Below, piece by piece: positions 26,548 through 34,671 of a DNA stretch of 64,000 bases. Position 1 is the first letter of the stretch, and each line of letters begins with the position of its first letter. The notes below the pieces were generated by a model. It worked only from the letters and a program-made list of their open reading frames with translations. It did no database searches and was not told the DNA's origin. Source of the stretch: Vibrio sp. VB16 (lineage in GTDB: Bacteria; Pseudomonadota; Gammaproteobacteria; Enterobacterales; Vibrionaceae); contig NZ_CP087591.1 in the NCBI RefSeq assembly GCF_015594925.2, forward strand, positions 1 to 64,000. The letters run 5' to 3'. The translations under genes were made by a program, and so were the position numbers.

Positions 26548-27551
26548 CAGAAATCCTCCATTAGATAAGAGAGTTTATTGTCCAAAATTGGCAGAGACTC
26601 ATCAACGAACATAAATAATAAATCGCATCGAATGCTCGTGTTGTCAATGTTATAGCTTACCTCGAACGTCATGGTTTTTTGGAAAGATCCAGAGGTTGAT
26701 TCGATAATAGATTCAATCGGTATATGCTGTCCAAGAAGTACAGGCTGTCCTTGGAAAAACCGAACCTCAGCTTGCTGACCCAAACCATTTAAGAATGATC
26801 CGACTAGAATGTTAGATACATCCATTAACAGCTCCAACTCTTCTAGCTCGACACTCTCTGCTGGCACCTTCATCAGACGTTTTAAATCCGTGATACTTGA
26901 GTCACTCAATAGAACCAAGGCTTCGCCAGCAATACCTTCTCCATTGAAACCTTGGCAAACGCCGGAAACTTGATCATTGTCAGCCAGATCTGCGAGCGCC
27001 ATATGCAATTCGGTCACTTCGAAAATATTTACGTTTGGCAAAGGTAAGTGAACAAAGACGTCGAAATGTCGTGCCAGAGCATCGGCAGCGCGACCAATAG
27101 ATACGTTGGCCACCTCCATATATATATCCCTTCGTTTTAATATAGGAAGTTCAATAGTTCGATTAGGAGTGACTTGAGATATCTCTGCAGGATTGACAAG
27201 GGATCGAAGAACCGATTTTAGATGCTCTTTATCCATAGGTTTTTGGATGAAATCTTTTGCACCTAGCCGTTCTACTTTTTGTTTTGCTTTTGGTTGAATA
27301 TCACCGGAGACGACGACAACATCAATAATAATATTTCGTTTTTGGATCTGTTCTAATGTGCCATAACCATCCAGTTCTGGCATCGTTAAATCCAAAAACA
27401 TTAATTTGAATTCTTGTTGTTCTAGTTTTTCTAATGCATCTAATCCATTGACTGCGAAAGTGATATCAGCATTTAGTGAAGCGGGTAAGGATCGAGCCAT
27501 CTGCTTGCGAGCTAAAGCAGAATCATCACAAATTAGAACCGGATAGGACAT
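26547..27551 (-). CDS. Response regulator with CheC/CheX-type phosphatase domain
   Basis: This 334-residue protein starts with a receiver domain (CDDSALARKQM; phosphorylation site in LMFLDLTMPELDG, about D54; late Lys in FIQKPMDKE). The C-terminal half is CheC-like, with the paired helices EVANVSIGRAADAL and ELELLMDVSNILVGSFLNG, each holding the E-x-x-N type active site. CheC proteins dephosphorylate response regulators, so it may reset its own or a partner receiver. It is the first gene of an operon with the PAS protein and nnr. No chemoreceptor or kinase is nearby. Confidence 0.88.
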   Translation of the reverse strand: MSYPVLICDDSALARKQMARSLPASLNADITFAVNGLDALEKLEQQEFKLMFLDLTMPELDGYGTLEQIQKRNIIIDVVVVSGDIQPKAKQKVERLGAKDFIQKPMDKEHLKSVLRSLVNPAEISQVTPNRTIELPILKRRDIYMEVANVSIGRAADALARHFDVFVHLPLPNVNIFEVTELHMALADLADNDQVSGVCQGFNGEGIAGEALVLLSDSSITDLKRLMKVPAESVELEELELLMDVSNILVGSFLNGLGQQAEVRFFQGQPVLLGQHIPIESIIESTSGSFQKTMTFEVSYNIDNTSIRCDLLFMFVDESLPILDNKLSYLMEDF

Positions 27552-27634
27552 ATACCACCATTGTTTTACACTGATTTAAATAACATTATCTTACCAGATA
27601 TATAACAAAGCATTGCAGTAAATGGTGATTAAAG

Positions 27635-27670
27635 CAAAAAAGTCAGCCTAATACTGGCTGACTTTTTTAA
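27635..27670. terminator. Terminator upstream of the CheC-type operon
   Basis: The stem AAAAAAGTCAGC/GCTGACTTTTTT has a short loop and T-runs on both strands. Its likely role is to stop reading from the minus-strand operon to its right before it enters the next gene. Confidence 0.75.
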
Positions 27671-27700
27671 TAATTCACATTATTAACAATAACACTTAGA

Positions 27701-27937
27701 TCACTGCGGCCACAAGGTAAGGACAAGTACACGAAGTATTACGGCAAAAACAACGAGAGAAATACCAAGCCGGTACCATTTATATTCCGCGATGGACAGA
27801 GGTACGCGCTTGTAGAACATCGTCGCCACGCCTTTCCAATCATTACTTCTCTTTCCATATAGAAGAATTCCCGTCATTACGAATATGATACCAAATACTA
27901 AGAAACCTTTTTCGATCCAAAATAGATTGCCTTCCAT
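27701..27937 (-). CDS. Small two-helix membrane protein
   Basis: Starting at the ATG at 27935-27937 (ribosome site AAGGA 7 bases upstream) gives 78 residues; an in-frame start 18 codons earlier lacks such a site. Two hydrophobic helices are clear: GFLVFGIIFVMTGILLYG and LGISLVVFAVILRVLVLTLW, joined by a basic loop (KRSNDWKGVATMFYKRV). It should sit in the inner membrane. I do not recognise it. Confidence 0.65.
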   Translation of the reverse strand: MEGNLFWIEKGFLVFGIIFVMTGILLYGKRSNDWKGVATMFYKRVPLSIAEYKWYRLGISLVVFAVILRVLVLTLWPQ

Positions 27938-28063
27938 GACACATCCTTGCAAATTTGATAAACACCCAGCTATTTTATCGCAGAACCGCAATTAAAGCAG
28001 TTGTACCATAGTCTAATACCCGTAACACCATTGTTGAATGGCTTGAGGTCCATATTACAGACA

Positions 28064-28092
28064 CAAAAAAAGCCAGCTTCATACTGACTTTT
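28064..28092 (-). terminator. Terminator after the 28118-28483 gene
   Basis: On the minus strand AAGTCAG and CTGGCTT pair (one G-T) around a 7-base loop and are followed by six or more T. Confidence 0.7.
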
Positions 28093-28117
28093 AACTAGGT
28101 AACCTAGAAAGGTTATC

Positions 28118-28483
28118 TTAGACCGCCGCTTTATCCAGTTTCTTGTTCGTAACCTTCGTAATACTGTCTCGGTAACTGAACCACAAGAACGTAACCACCA
28201 AAGAGAAAAACAGATACGAAAAAGCAAACACTAGCGGTGAAGTGATAATAGAGGTATGAACCCCAATCGCGATACCAATCGTTGTAATAATAAGCTTTGA
28301 AAAAATACCACAGAGCAATAAAAGTAGAGCCAATTCAGGAAACCGAGTTGTTCTGAAAGCAAACCAATAGCAGCTACCTACCGCCAATGAAGCGACAGTC
28401 AATCCCAACATAAATGAGTGAAGATGATCTGCTGAAATAATACCGGCTGAAATTGAAGCCATTACCACTAGAAAAAGTTTCAT
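28118..28483 (-). CDS. Small integral membrane protein
   Basis: This 121-residue protein has four hydrophobic helices (the first possibly a signal anchor, MKLFLVVMASISAGIISA) and a basic tail (TNKKLDKAAV). No motif identifies it. The gene has a terminator and an unusually long upstream region with several small palindromes. Confidence 0.65.
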   Translation of the reverse strand: MKLFLVVMASISAGIISADHLHSFMLGLTVASLAVGSCYWFAFRTTRFPELALLLLLCGIFSKLIITTIGIAIGVHTSIITSPLVFAFSYLFFSLVVTFLWFSYRDSITKVTNKKLDKAAV

Positions 28484-28917
28484 GATTTACCTCTTATACG
28501 TCTGATTTTGGCATCCCTTCATAAATGAAATCTTATTTTGCAGTGCATTTTGCCTGTTTTCGGTTAAAAAACAACCCCTGTCATGTGAATTATTTCCAAA
28601 CTATCATTTAACACATTAAGTGTTAACATGCATGAAACATGTTATTTATTTAATCTCATGATATTTAAAAGGTAATTGGGAAAATGAAAAATTATGTTGC
28701 CGTTTTGTTAAGTTTATAATTGTAAGCTTAAGTGTAAATATTTGTGTAATGTATGACAGTTAAGTTACATTTTTACTGAATTGGCGACATAAAAAGAAAA
28801 AGACCAGCATATGCTGGTCTTTATGAAATGGATTACATTTTAGTTATCGAATAATTATCAACCTACCTAGATCAGCTACAGATTCGATTATCACACTCTT
28901 CGCCTGCGTAAAACCAT
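28484..28917. other. 434-base non-coding region with stacked palindromes
   Basis: This AT-rich stretch is upstream of the small membrane protein and downstream of the HAD gene. It contains AACAC/GTGTT (28610-28624) and TAACATG/CATGTTA (28624-28644) side by side, and a strong terminator at 28798-28822. No coding signal was seen. Confidence 0.6.
28798..28822. terminator. Terminator after the YieH-like gene
   Basis: A perfect self-complementary stretch with arms AAAGACCAGCAT and ATGCTGGTCTTT; on the minus strand it is followed by TTTTC. It lies about 95 bases after the HAD gene stop. Confidence 0.75.
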
Positions 28918-29577
28918 TTAACTAATCAATAGCTCTAACTCAGACATTTTTTCTATCTCTAACGCATCACCCGTAAATAGAGGGCTATAGGCACTTGATC
29001 GATAATAGATGGTTTGAATACCCGCACTTAGTCCTGTGACGACACCTTTCGCTGTGTCATCAATATACAGACATTCTTTAGGGGAATAGCCCATACTCAT
29101 CGCGGCATAAAGTAATAAATCTGGTTCAGGTTTCCAACTGTTTGCATCAAAAGCAGAAAAAACCTTACCTTTAAACCTGTCTAATAAGCCAGTAAGTTCC
29201 AAGGACCGTTCTATTTTCGTTTTTGGGCTATTCGAAACCACACAATACTGGAGCCCCTTTACAGTTAAGCGATCAAGAAGTTCACTAATACCCGCCACCG
29301 GTTCTAACTCTTCGTGAAATAATTGCTGTACTTGTGTTCGATAGAGTGGCTCTACATCGTCCAGCGATACTTTAATATTAAGGCGTTCTATTGTGGCGGT
29401 AAGAATATCGGCGACTTTGCCACCTTGAAAGTGCGCCATACAATCTTCGATACTTATTTGGTCGTTATATTTAGAAAAAACGTTTACTAGCGCTTTACAA
29501 CATAACTTTTCACTGTCAACCAGCACGCCATCACAGTCGAAAATGACACACTTGGTTTCATTTACTTTCAGAGTCAT
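28918..29577 (-). CDS. HAD-family phosphatase, YieH-like
   Basis: This 219-residue soluble HAD hydrolase has motif I FDCDGVLVDSE (about residues 14-24), motif II VVSNSPKTK, the motif III lysine in SWKPEPDLLLYAA, and motif IV YIDDTAKGVVTG. The overall pattern is close to E. coli YieH, a 6-phosphogluconate phosphatase, though the beta-phosphoglucomutase-like group has many substrates. It removes phosphate from a small sugar phosphate in the cytosol. The gene is alone with its own terminator. Confidence 0.8.
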   Translation of the reverse strand: MTLKVNETKCVIFDCDGVLVDSEKLCCKALVNVFSKYNDQISIEDCMAHFQGGKVADILTATIERLNIKVSLDDVEPLYRTQVQQLFHEELEPVAGISELLDRLTVKGLQYCVVSNSPKTKIERSLELTGLLDRFKGKVFSAFDANSWKPEPDLLLYAAMSMGYSPKECLYIDDTAKGVVTGLSAGIQTIYYRSSAYSPLFTGDALEIEKMSELELLIS

Positions 29578-29822
29578 AACCGTCCCTATTCATGTTGCGT
29601 AGCCATACTAACCTAACGATAACCTCCGTTTCATCACACCGACCTTTTATGCCAAGTCAGTTATGTGATAATACTGAGCCTACCTGTACTTATAATGGGT
29701 ACTGAAAAAGAAAGAACAAGAAACAACAGAGAAGAATGGTAGAGAGGCACGTTATTAACATTGAAAATTCAAGGCTGATCACTTTAAATCGCTCATAATG
29801 AACAAACTATAACCAGATGAAT

Positions 29823-30332
29823 TTAGTTGGAAGATACGATAAGTTGATTGAAAGTCGTCGAGCTACCTTGGCACGCCACTAATTTACTAACAAAATGCTG
29901 AATGACCGTTTGATCATTCTTCAATGATATTAAATCTGAAATAAGCAATGTACGGTCAGACACTGTTGTCATACCACAGACGGTTGCTTGCCCACCTTTA
30001 AATCCTACGTAGAGATTATGATCTTGAGACAGTGCTATTTGAGCAAAAAATTCTAGCACGTAGTTTTGATCGCTCTTGTCCGACCAAAATGACGATTGTA
30101 GCTGCGCAAACATAACAGTTAATCGATGAAAGTCGACCAAATAGACGTCATCGATTAGAGACTCGTCTAATATTTCTATTTCCGACGCTATAATTTCTAT
30201 GTATTGGACCTGCTTCTCCCGTGCAATATATAGGTCACGACCCAAGATACTCTCGGGGGTAGGAAAACTCACATCAACATGACTTATTAACCACTGATGT
30301 TTCTTCTCAACTGGTTCTATTTGTGAATTCAT
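29823..30332 (-). CDS. Hypothetical protein, 169 residues
   Basis: I do not recognise this protein. It is soluble and acidic, with a helical first half (KQVQYIEIIASEIEILDESLIDD) and a strand-rich second half (NLYVGFKGGQATVCGMTTVSDRTLLISDLIS). That second half loosely recalls the central sheet of a GNAT acetyltransferase, but no acetyl-CoA loop is visible. It is a single gene between two unrelated genes. Confidence 0.6.
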   Translation of the reverse strand: MNSQIEPVEKKHQWLISHVDVSFPTPESILGRDLYIAREKQVQYIEIIASEIEILDESLIDDVYLVDFHRLTVMFAQLQSSFWSDKSDQNYVLEFFAQIALSQDHNLYVGFKGGQATVCGMTTVSDRTLLISDLISLKNDQTVIQHFVSKLVACQGSSTTFNQLIVSSN

Positions 30333-30547
30333 TTGATATACATCTAATTAATTGAAGGAATGTTAGACACAGATTGCTCTGATATCCGTGTTACATCGGA
30401 ACGAAATTAGGTCTTAGGATATCGCATCCAGATCATGATTGTTATCAAAAAGTAACTAGACGTGATAGTTATCTTTGGTAATCTTTAACAGATTAATATC
30501 CGACCACCGTATGATAGACTCGTAATATAAATTGGATCTAAGGAATA

Positions 30548-31027
30548 ATGATGAAGAAAGTACTCTTGGCTGTAGGAATATCAGCCTTACTTATTGGCTG
30601 TTCAGACAACGAGGTTGGTGATGTGTCACTCGGTATTTTTACTATGAAGGATATCAAACTAGACCATATGGCGGATCCTGTGGTTACGGGCGTGACCTGC
30701 CATATTGCTTCTATTGAAGCCGACTTCAGCTTATCAGACCCAAGTGATAGCTCTATATCTTGTCGCCAAACAGGAGAGATAACCTCAGAGATGATCGCCG
30801 AAATAGACAAGAGTAAATCTGGTGAAGTCGTTTTAAAGAAATCCAAAAGCATATTCTTTAAAAACATGAAAATCAGGCGTATCTATGATGGAAAGAACCA
30901 GACATTGATGTATCTCTCTTACTCTACCAAAGAAACATCCGGCAGCTTCAAACATAGCCTTTCTACCGTTCCGCTCTGGGGAACAGCGGCTTATGTCACA
31001 CCCGCATTGGATTCGGAAGCTCAATAG
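30548..31027 (+). CDS. CreA-family protein in lipoprotein form
   Basis: This 159-residue protein matches E. coli CreA along its length: VGDVSLGIFTMKDIKLDHM, DPVVTGVTCHIA, ISCRQTGEI, GEVVLKKSKSIFFKNMKIRRIYD and LSTVPLW. E. coli CreA has a cleaved signal peptide, whereas this one has a lipobox (LLIGCSDN, Cys18-19), so it is probably a membrane-anchored lipoprotein. CreA function is unknown. The ribosome site AAGGA precedes a double ATG. No creBCD genes are nearby. Confidence 0.85.
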   Translation: MMKKVLLAVGISALLIGCSDNEVGDVSLGIFTMKDIKLDHMADPVVTGVTCHIASIEADFSLSDPSDSSISCRQTGEITSEMIAEIDKSKSGEVVLKKSKSIFFKNMKIRRIYDGKNQTLMYLSYSTKETSGSFKHSLSTVPLWGTAAYVTPALDSEAQ

Positions 31028-31075
31028 TAATAAGAAAGGATTGGCAGGCCACCAATCCTTTTAAGAAATACTTTG

Positions 31076-31681
31076 TTAGTTATTTGCGACTATCAACGTC
31101 AGCTCAACTCGACGATTACATGCTTTGCCGGTCGATGTACCATTATTGCATGCGGGCATATATTCCCCATAGCCACGAGTGAAAATATTATTTGAATGTA
31201 GGTCGCTACGCAGCAACTGTGACTTTACCTCTGACGCCCTTTTTTGAGATAGCCGCTCATTATTTGATAATTTACCTGTGCTATCTGTATGGCCGTCTAT
31301 GACGATATCGACATTTGAATAACTTGATAAGAATACCCCAAGTTTGGATAACCAATCTTGAGACATAGGGGATAATGAGGCAGACCCGGTTTTAAAGTTA
31401 ATATTTTCCTTCAGTTTGATCATGGTATGGCCACCAGACACCACTTCATACTGAATGCCTTGCAGAGACAAAAATCTTGCCACTGAACTCATGTCATCAT
31501 TTTCTCTTTGCCCATAAGAACGTTGAGCCGCATTTTGATTGCGCGAAGTAGACGTACTTTCGGCCCATTCTGGGTGAAGTAATTGGGATCCATTCAGTGG
31601 AGCCGTATTCAGCATAGAGAACTCACTCATCGTTCCACATCCACTAAGTACGACCATTACCAAGCTGACTATCAGTCTCAT
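31076..31681 (-). CDS. OmpA-like lipoprotein
   Basis: Starting at ATG 31681 gives 201 residues with a lipoprotein signal (MRLIVSLVMVVLSGCG). After a low-complexity linker comes an OmpA C-terminal peptidoglycan-binding domain (about residues 90-200): INFKTGSASLSP, VDIVIDGHTDSTG, NERLSQKRASEVKSQL and NRRVEL. It should anchor the outer membrane to the cell wall. The TTG start four codons earlier is less likely. Similar proteins accompany surface structures or secretion systems, but no such partner is adjacent. Confidence 0.85.
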   Translation of the reverse strand: MRLIVSLVMVVLSGCGTMSEFSMLNTAPLNGSQLLHPEWAESTSTSRNQNAAQRSYGQRENDDMSSVARFLSLQGIQYEVVSGGHTMIKLKENINFKTGSASLSPMSQDWLSKLGVFLSSYSNVDIVIDGHTDSTGKLSNNERLSQKRASEVKSQLLRSDLHSNNIFTRGYGEYMPACNNGTSTGKACNRRVELTLIVANN

Positions 31682-31855
31682 ACCACCACCCAAGAAAATT
31701 CATATGTAATCAAAAATTGTATCGGCCTAAACCTAAATATCTTTATAGCATAATAAAATATTTCTAAAAGTTGACCTAAATTTGTTATCCGTATCTTTAA
31801 TCATCGGTTTACAGACTGTAGAATCAACCCAATATTCCATTGATTGGTTAATAAC

Positions 31856-32482
31856 ATGCTAAACAAACTCGTTCGACTGTTTCTATTGGTGACCTTCACC
31901 CTTTTTGTTGCTGCCTGCAGCGATTCAAATACGCCTCAACTTGGTAAACAGTACAGCGCACTGCCAAACGATTTATCCGAATTTAACTTATCCCCAATTA
32001 CCGAGGTGTTTTCTTTAACCTGTGGCCATTGTCGAAATATGGAAGCCTCGATACCAGAAATCGAATCACTCACCAAACAGAAAGTCGGAAAGCTTCACGT
32101 TACCTTCAACCAAAGCGCTCAGGTTAGTGCCATGCTCTATTATGCTGCTGTAATGCAAGTAGATGGTCAGCCAGATCACGCACTGGTTGCCGCACTATTT
32201 GAAGTGGTACAGCAACAAGAAGGTACGATGGATCAAAAGCAAGAAAGAATCGAGGAAGTATTTGTCTCTCGCGGTTTAGTGAGTCCTTATCGATTCGACA
32301 GCTCTCACGTGGCTGAGCTAGAACAGCACATGACATTTGCTGACGACGTTTCTAAAAAGGCGGATATTAACTCTGTACCAAGCTTTATCATAAAGGGTAA
32401 ATATTTGCTTATCACTGAAGGTCATGAAGACATTAAAGACCTCGCAACCACCATTAACTACCTACTTTCGAAATCAGAATAA
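31856..32482 (+). CDS. DsbA-like thiol:disulfide oxidoreductase, lipoprotein
   Basis: Starting at ATG 31856 gives 208 residues with a lipobox (FVAACSDS) and a thioredoxin-fold DsbA domain. The active site is LTCGHCRNM (CGHC) and the cis-proline loop is NSVPSFIIKGKY. It should make or shuffle disulfides in periplasmic or envelope proteins while tethered to a membrane. The FKBP isomerase gene follows by 11 bases, so the two probably form an envelope protein-folding operon. DsbA itself has CPHC; the CGHC here is a variant. An in-frame TTG four codons earlier is possible. Confidence 0.85.
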   Translation: MLNKLVRLFLLVTFTLFVAACSDSNTPQLGKQYSALPNDLSEFNLSPITEVFSLTCGHCRNMEASIPEIESLTKQKVGKLHVTFNQSAQVSAMLYYAAVMQVDGQPDHALVAALFEVVQQQEGTMDQKQERIEEVFVSRGLVSPYRFDSSHVAELEQHMTFADDVSKKADINSVPSFIIKGKYLLITEGHEDIKDLATTINYLLSKSE

Positions 32483-32493
32483 AAGGAACTCCT

Positions 32494-32967
32494 GTGTCTA
32501 AAATTATCTTTCCCATTGTTATTCTTGTTCTTGCCGCATTTTTCATCTACCGCACATGGAATAATCACAAAATCGCAGACGCGAACGTGGCTATCGGACA
32601 AACATTTTTAGAAAACAACGCCAATGAAGAAGGCGTCATTACAACCGAGAGCGGGCTTCAGTACAAAGTATTGCAGGAAGGTACGGGTACCGAGAACCCA
32701 ACTGCCACCAGCAAAGTTAAGGTGCACTATCACGGCACATTAATCGACGGTACGGTTTTCGATAGCTCGGTTGATAGAAATGAACCGATTTCATTCGGAT
32801 TAAATCAAGTCATAAAAGGCTGGACTGAAGGGGTGCAAACCATGGTTGTTGGACAAAAAATTCGCTTGTTTGTACCAAGTAACCTTGGTTATGGTAAAGG
32901 CGGCAGCGGACCTATTCCACCCGCGTCGGTACTGATATTTGATGTTGAGTTATTAGAAATACAGTAA
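32494..32967 (+). CDS. FKBP-type peptidyl-prolyl isomerase, membrane-anchored
   Basis: This 157-residue protein has one N-terminal membrane helix (IIFPIVILVLAAFFIYR), a short linker and an FKBP domain (about residues 50-157): VKVHYHGTLIDGTVFDSS, PISFGLNQVIKGWTEGVQ and IPPASVLIFDVELLEI. The GTG start has AAGGA upstream. It should speed proline isomerisation in periplasmic proteins. It is likely co-transcribed with the DsbA-like lipoprotein gene. Confidence 0.9.
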   Translation: MSKIIFPIVILVLAAFFIYRTWNNHKIADANVAIGQTFLENNANEEGVITTESGLQYKVLQEGTGTENPTATSKVKVHYHGTLIDGTVFDSSVDRNEPISFGLNQVIKGWTEGVQTMVVGQKIRLFVPSNLGYGKGGSGPIPPASVLIFDVELLEIQ

Positions 32968-33042
32968 GTATTCGAATAAAAACAAAATGAATCTAATCGT
33001 TGGTCATTAATTCCCGCAAAAATGGTCGTGATTGTACTGCTT

Positions 33043-33073
33043 AAAGCCCATTACTTTGTTAATGGGCTTTCTG
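33043..33073 (+). terminator. Terminator after the FKBP gene
   Basis: The stem AAAGCCCATTA/TAATGGGCTTT has a 6-base loop, with a short T-run inside the stem end. Confidence 0.7.
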
Positions 33074-33262
33074 GGTATTAGGTAACATCAATCTGGTCTT
33101 GGACGAATAATAACGTCTGAATAAGGCGCTAGGCCTTCGTTTACCTCACTTCTCATTATTGTTTTATTTTCACATTTACTATGATTTTTCCTAGTGACAC
33201 GATTTCGTCATAAGTGGATAGTAACGACTGTATTTTTGTTATTATTTTCAGAGGCTGTTATC

Positions 33263-34483
33263 GTGAATTGTAAGGATTGTTCATCGCAATCGTGTCGTAC
33301 AAGTAAGGCCACACCCTCTATCAAATGGCGCCTTGATTACGGAAAGGTGTTTCGATTACTCGCGTTCATTACACTCATCCTTGCTTGGTATTGGGGTCAA
33401 GAGCATAACAGGCCTGATTGGAAAAGTGATATTCAAGGACTCTATCCTAACGCCAAAATTTCAGCAATAAACGGTAGTGAAGCACTCTTTACGATGGCCA
33501 ACAATGGTGCGGAGTATTATGTTTCTGTCGCCACGAACAACAGTTATGGCGGACCACTAACGCTAGCGTCAATTATTACCAAAGAAGGCAAAATTAAAAC
33601 AGTCGAGTTGTTGAACCACAGTGACACTCCTGCGTATATCCAAAAGCTTTTAAATGCAGGATATTTACGGCAGTTTCAACAAAAACCTGTTGATTATTTA
33701 CCCGTTCCAGGCAAGAACTGGGATGCGGTTAGTGGGGCAACCCTCAGCTCCAACGCGATCATGCATGCCAATACTAGGGCATCACATACCATTGCAAAGC
33801 TGCGCTTTTCTCTATCCCCTAAACCATTACAAAAAGAAATCGACCTTAATCTTAATCACGTTTTAATCGCGTTACTCATTGTGCTGTCAGTCATCAATAT
33901 TTGGGTAGGCAGTAAAAAGCTAAAGCTCACTTACGTTTTGGGTAGCATTATCATCATTGGCTTTATGACCAATCAGCTACTCAATGTAGCTAACTTCTCT
34001 GGGTTATTGTTAGGTTTTGTACCCGCGCTCAGTGAAAACCTCGGTTTCTGGATTCTATTCGGTAGCGTCTTTGTCGCGGTTATCCTTCTAGGAAAAAATA
34101 TCTATTGTGGTCATATCTGCCCATTCCATGCTATCCAATATCTATTACAAAAAATTGGCAATCTTAACTTCCCTCTTCTGCCTATTGTTCTGAAGTATGG
34201 TCGCTATATACCGAAGTTAGGCCTATGGGCCGCTTTGATGATTGGGCTCGTTACCGTAAACCCTAGTGCTGGTGCATATGAGCCATTCTCGATGATATTT
34301 TCGTTGCAAGGTGATGGTATTCAGTGGTTCATAATGCCTGCTGTTATCGTTGGTTGTTTCTTTATACCCGACATGTTTTGTCGTTTTTTCTGCCCTGCGG
34401 GAGAGATGCTAACCCTACTAGTTAACTTAAGAAATAACCTTGTATACCAGATCAAACAATTCGCAAAACGTAAGGAAACCTGA
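33263..34483 (+). CDS. PceC/NosR-like FMN-binding membrane protein (RdhC-type)
   Basis: The GTG at 33263 (AGAGG 8 bases upstream) gives 406 residues. This start places a cysteine cluster (NCKDCSSQSC) inside, one helix (VFRLLAFITLILAWYWG), then an FMN-binding domain outside (about residues 60-180) with DAVSGATLSSNAI. T160 of that motif should hold FMN covalently. Four to five further helices follow, with two CX3CP motifs (YCGHICPFHAIQ and FCRFFCPAGE), as in PceC/RdhC and NosR. A GTG at 33194 would add a helix and put FMN on the wrong side. It probably carries electrons across the membrane. It leads a cluster with a one-helix protein and a diflavin reductase, facing the rdhA operon. Confidence 0.82.
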   Translation: MNCKDCSSQSCRTSKATPSIKWRLDYGKVFRLLAFITLILAWYWGQEHNRPDWKSDIQGLYPNAKISAINGSEALFTMANNGAEYYVSVATNNSYGGPLTLASIITKEGKIKTVELLNHSDTPAYIQKLLNAGYLRQFQQKPVDYLPVPGKNWDAVSGATLSSNAIMHANTRASHTIAKLRFSLSPKPLQKEIDLNLNHVLIALLIVLSVINIWVGSKKLKLTYVLGSIIIIGFMTNQLLNVANFSGLLLGFVPALSENLGFWILFGSVFVAVILLGKNIYCGHICPFHAIQYLLQKIGNLNFPLLPIVLKYGRYIPKLGLWAALMIGLVTVNPSAGAYEPFSMIFSLQGDGIQWFIMPAVIVGCFFIPDMFCRFFCPAGEMLTLLVNLRNNLVYQIKQFAKRKET

Positions 34484-34490
34484 AGGTAAT

Positions 34491-34655
34491 ATGATTGCCT
34501 TCATACAGGACGAGAACAGAAAAATGAGTAAACCAAGCATGGCTCCCAAGACAAAAACCAAAGGACTTCAATGGGCTTCGACAGCACTATTGTTTGTTAC
34601 CAGCGCGATTATCATTGCATTCCTTTTTGACTCGTTTATTAAAAACTATACCTGA
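34491..34655 (+). CDS. One-helix membrane protein in the FMN/diflavin cluster
   Basis: This 54-residue protein starts at an ATG preceded by GAAGG and lies 7 bases after the PceC-like gene. It has a basic N-terminal part (KPSMAPKTKTKG) and one hydrophobic helix (ASTALLFVTSAIIIAFLFDSF). It could hold the soluble diflavin reductase at the membrane next to the FMN-binding protein. I know no named family for it. Confidence 0.6.
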   Translation: MIAFIQDENRKMSKPSMAPKTKTKGLQWASTALLFVTSAIIIAFLFDSFIKNYT

Positions 34656-34671
34656 GCGATTGGCCGTTAAT

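Noticed and set aside
27970..28227. Minus-strand frame of 85 codons
   Set aside because: It overlaps the 3' end of the four-helix membrane protein gene and spans that gene's terminator.
33194..33262. Earlier GTG start for the PceC-like protein
   Set aside because: It adds a hydrophobic helix that would turn the FMN domain to the cytosol and lacks a good ribosome site.
34594..34671. Upstream start for the diflavin reductase
   Set aside because: It would overlap the one-helix protein gene in another frame and adds residues unlike a flavodoxin N-terminus.
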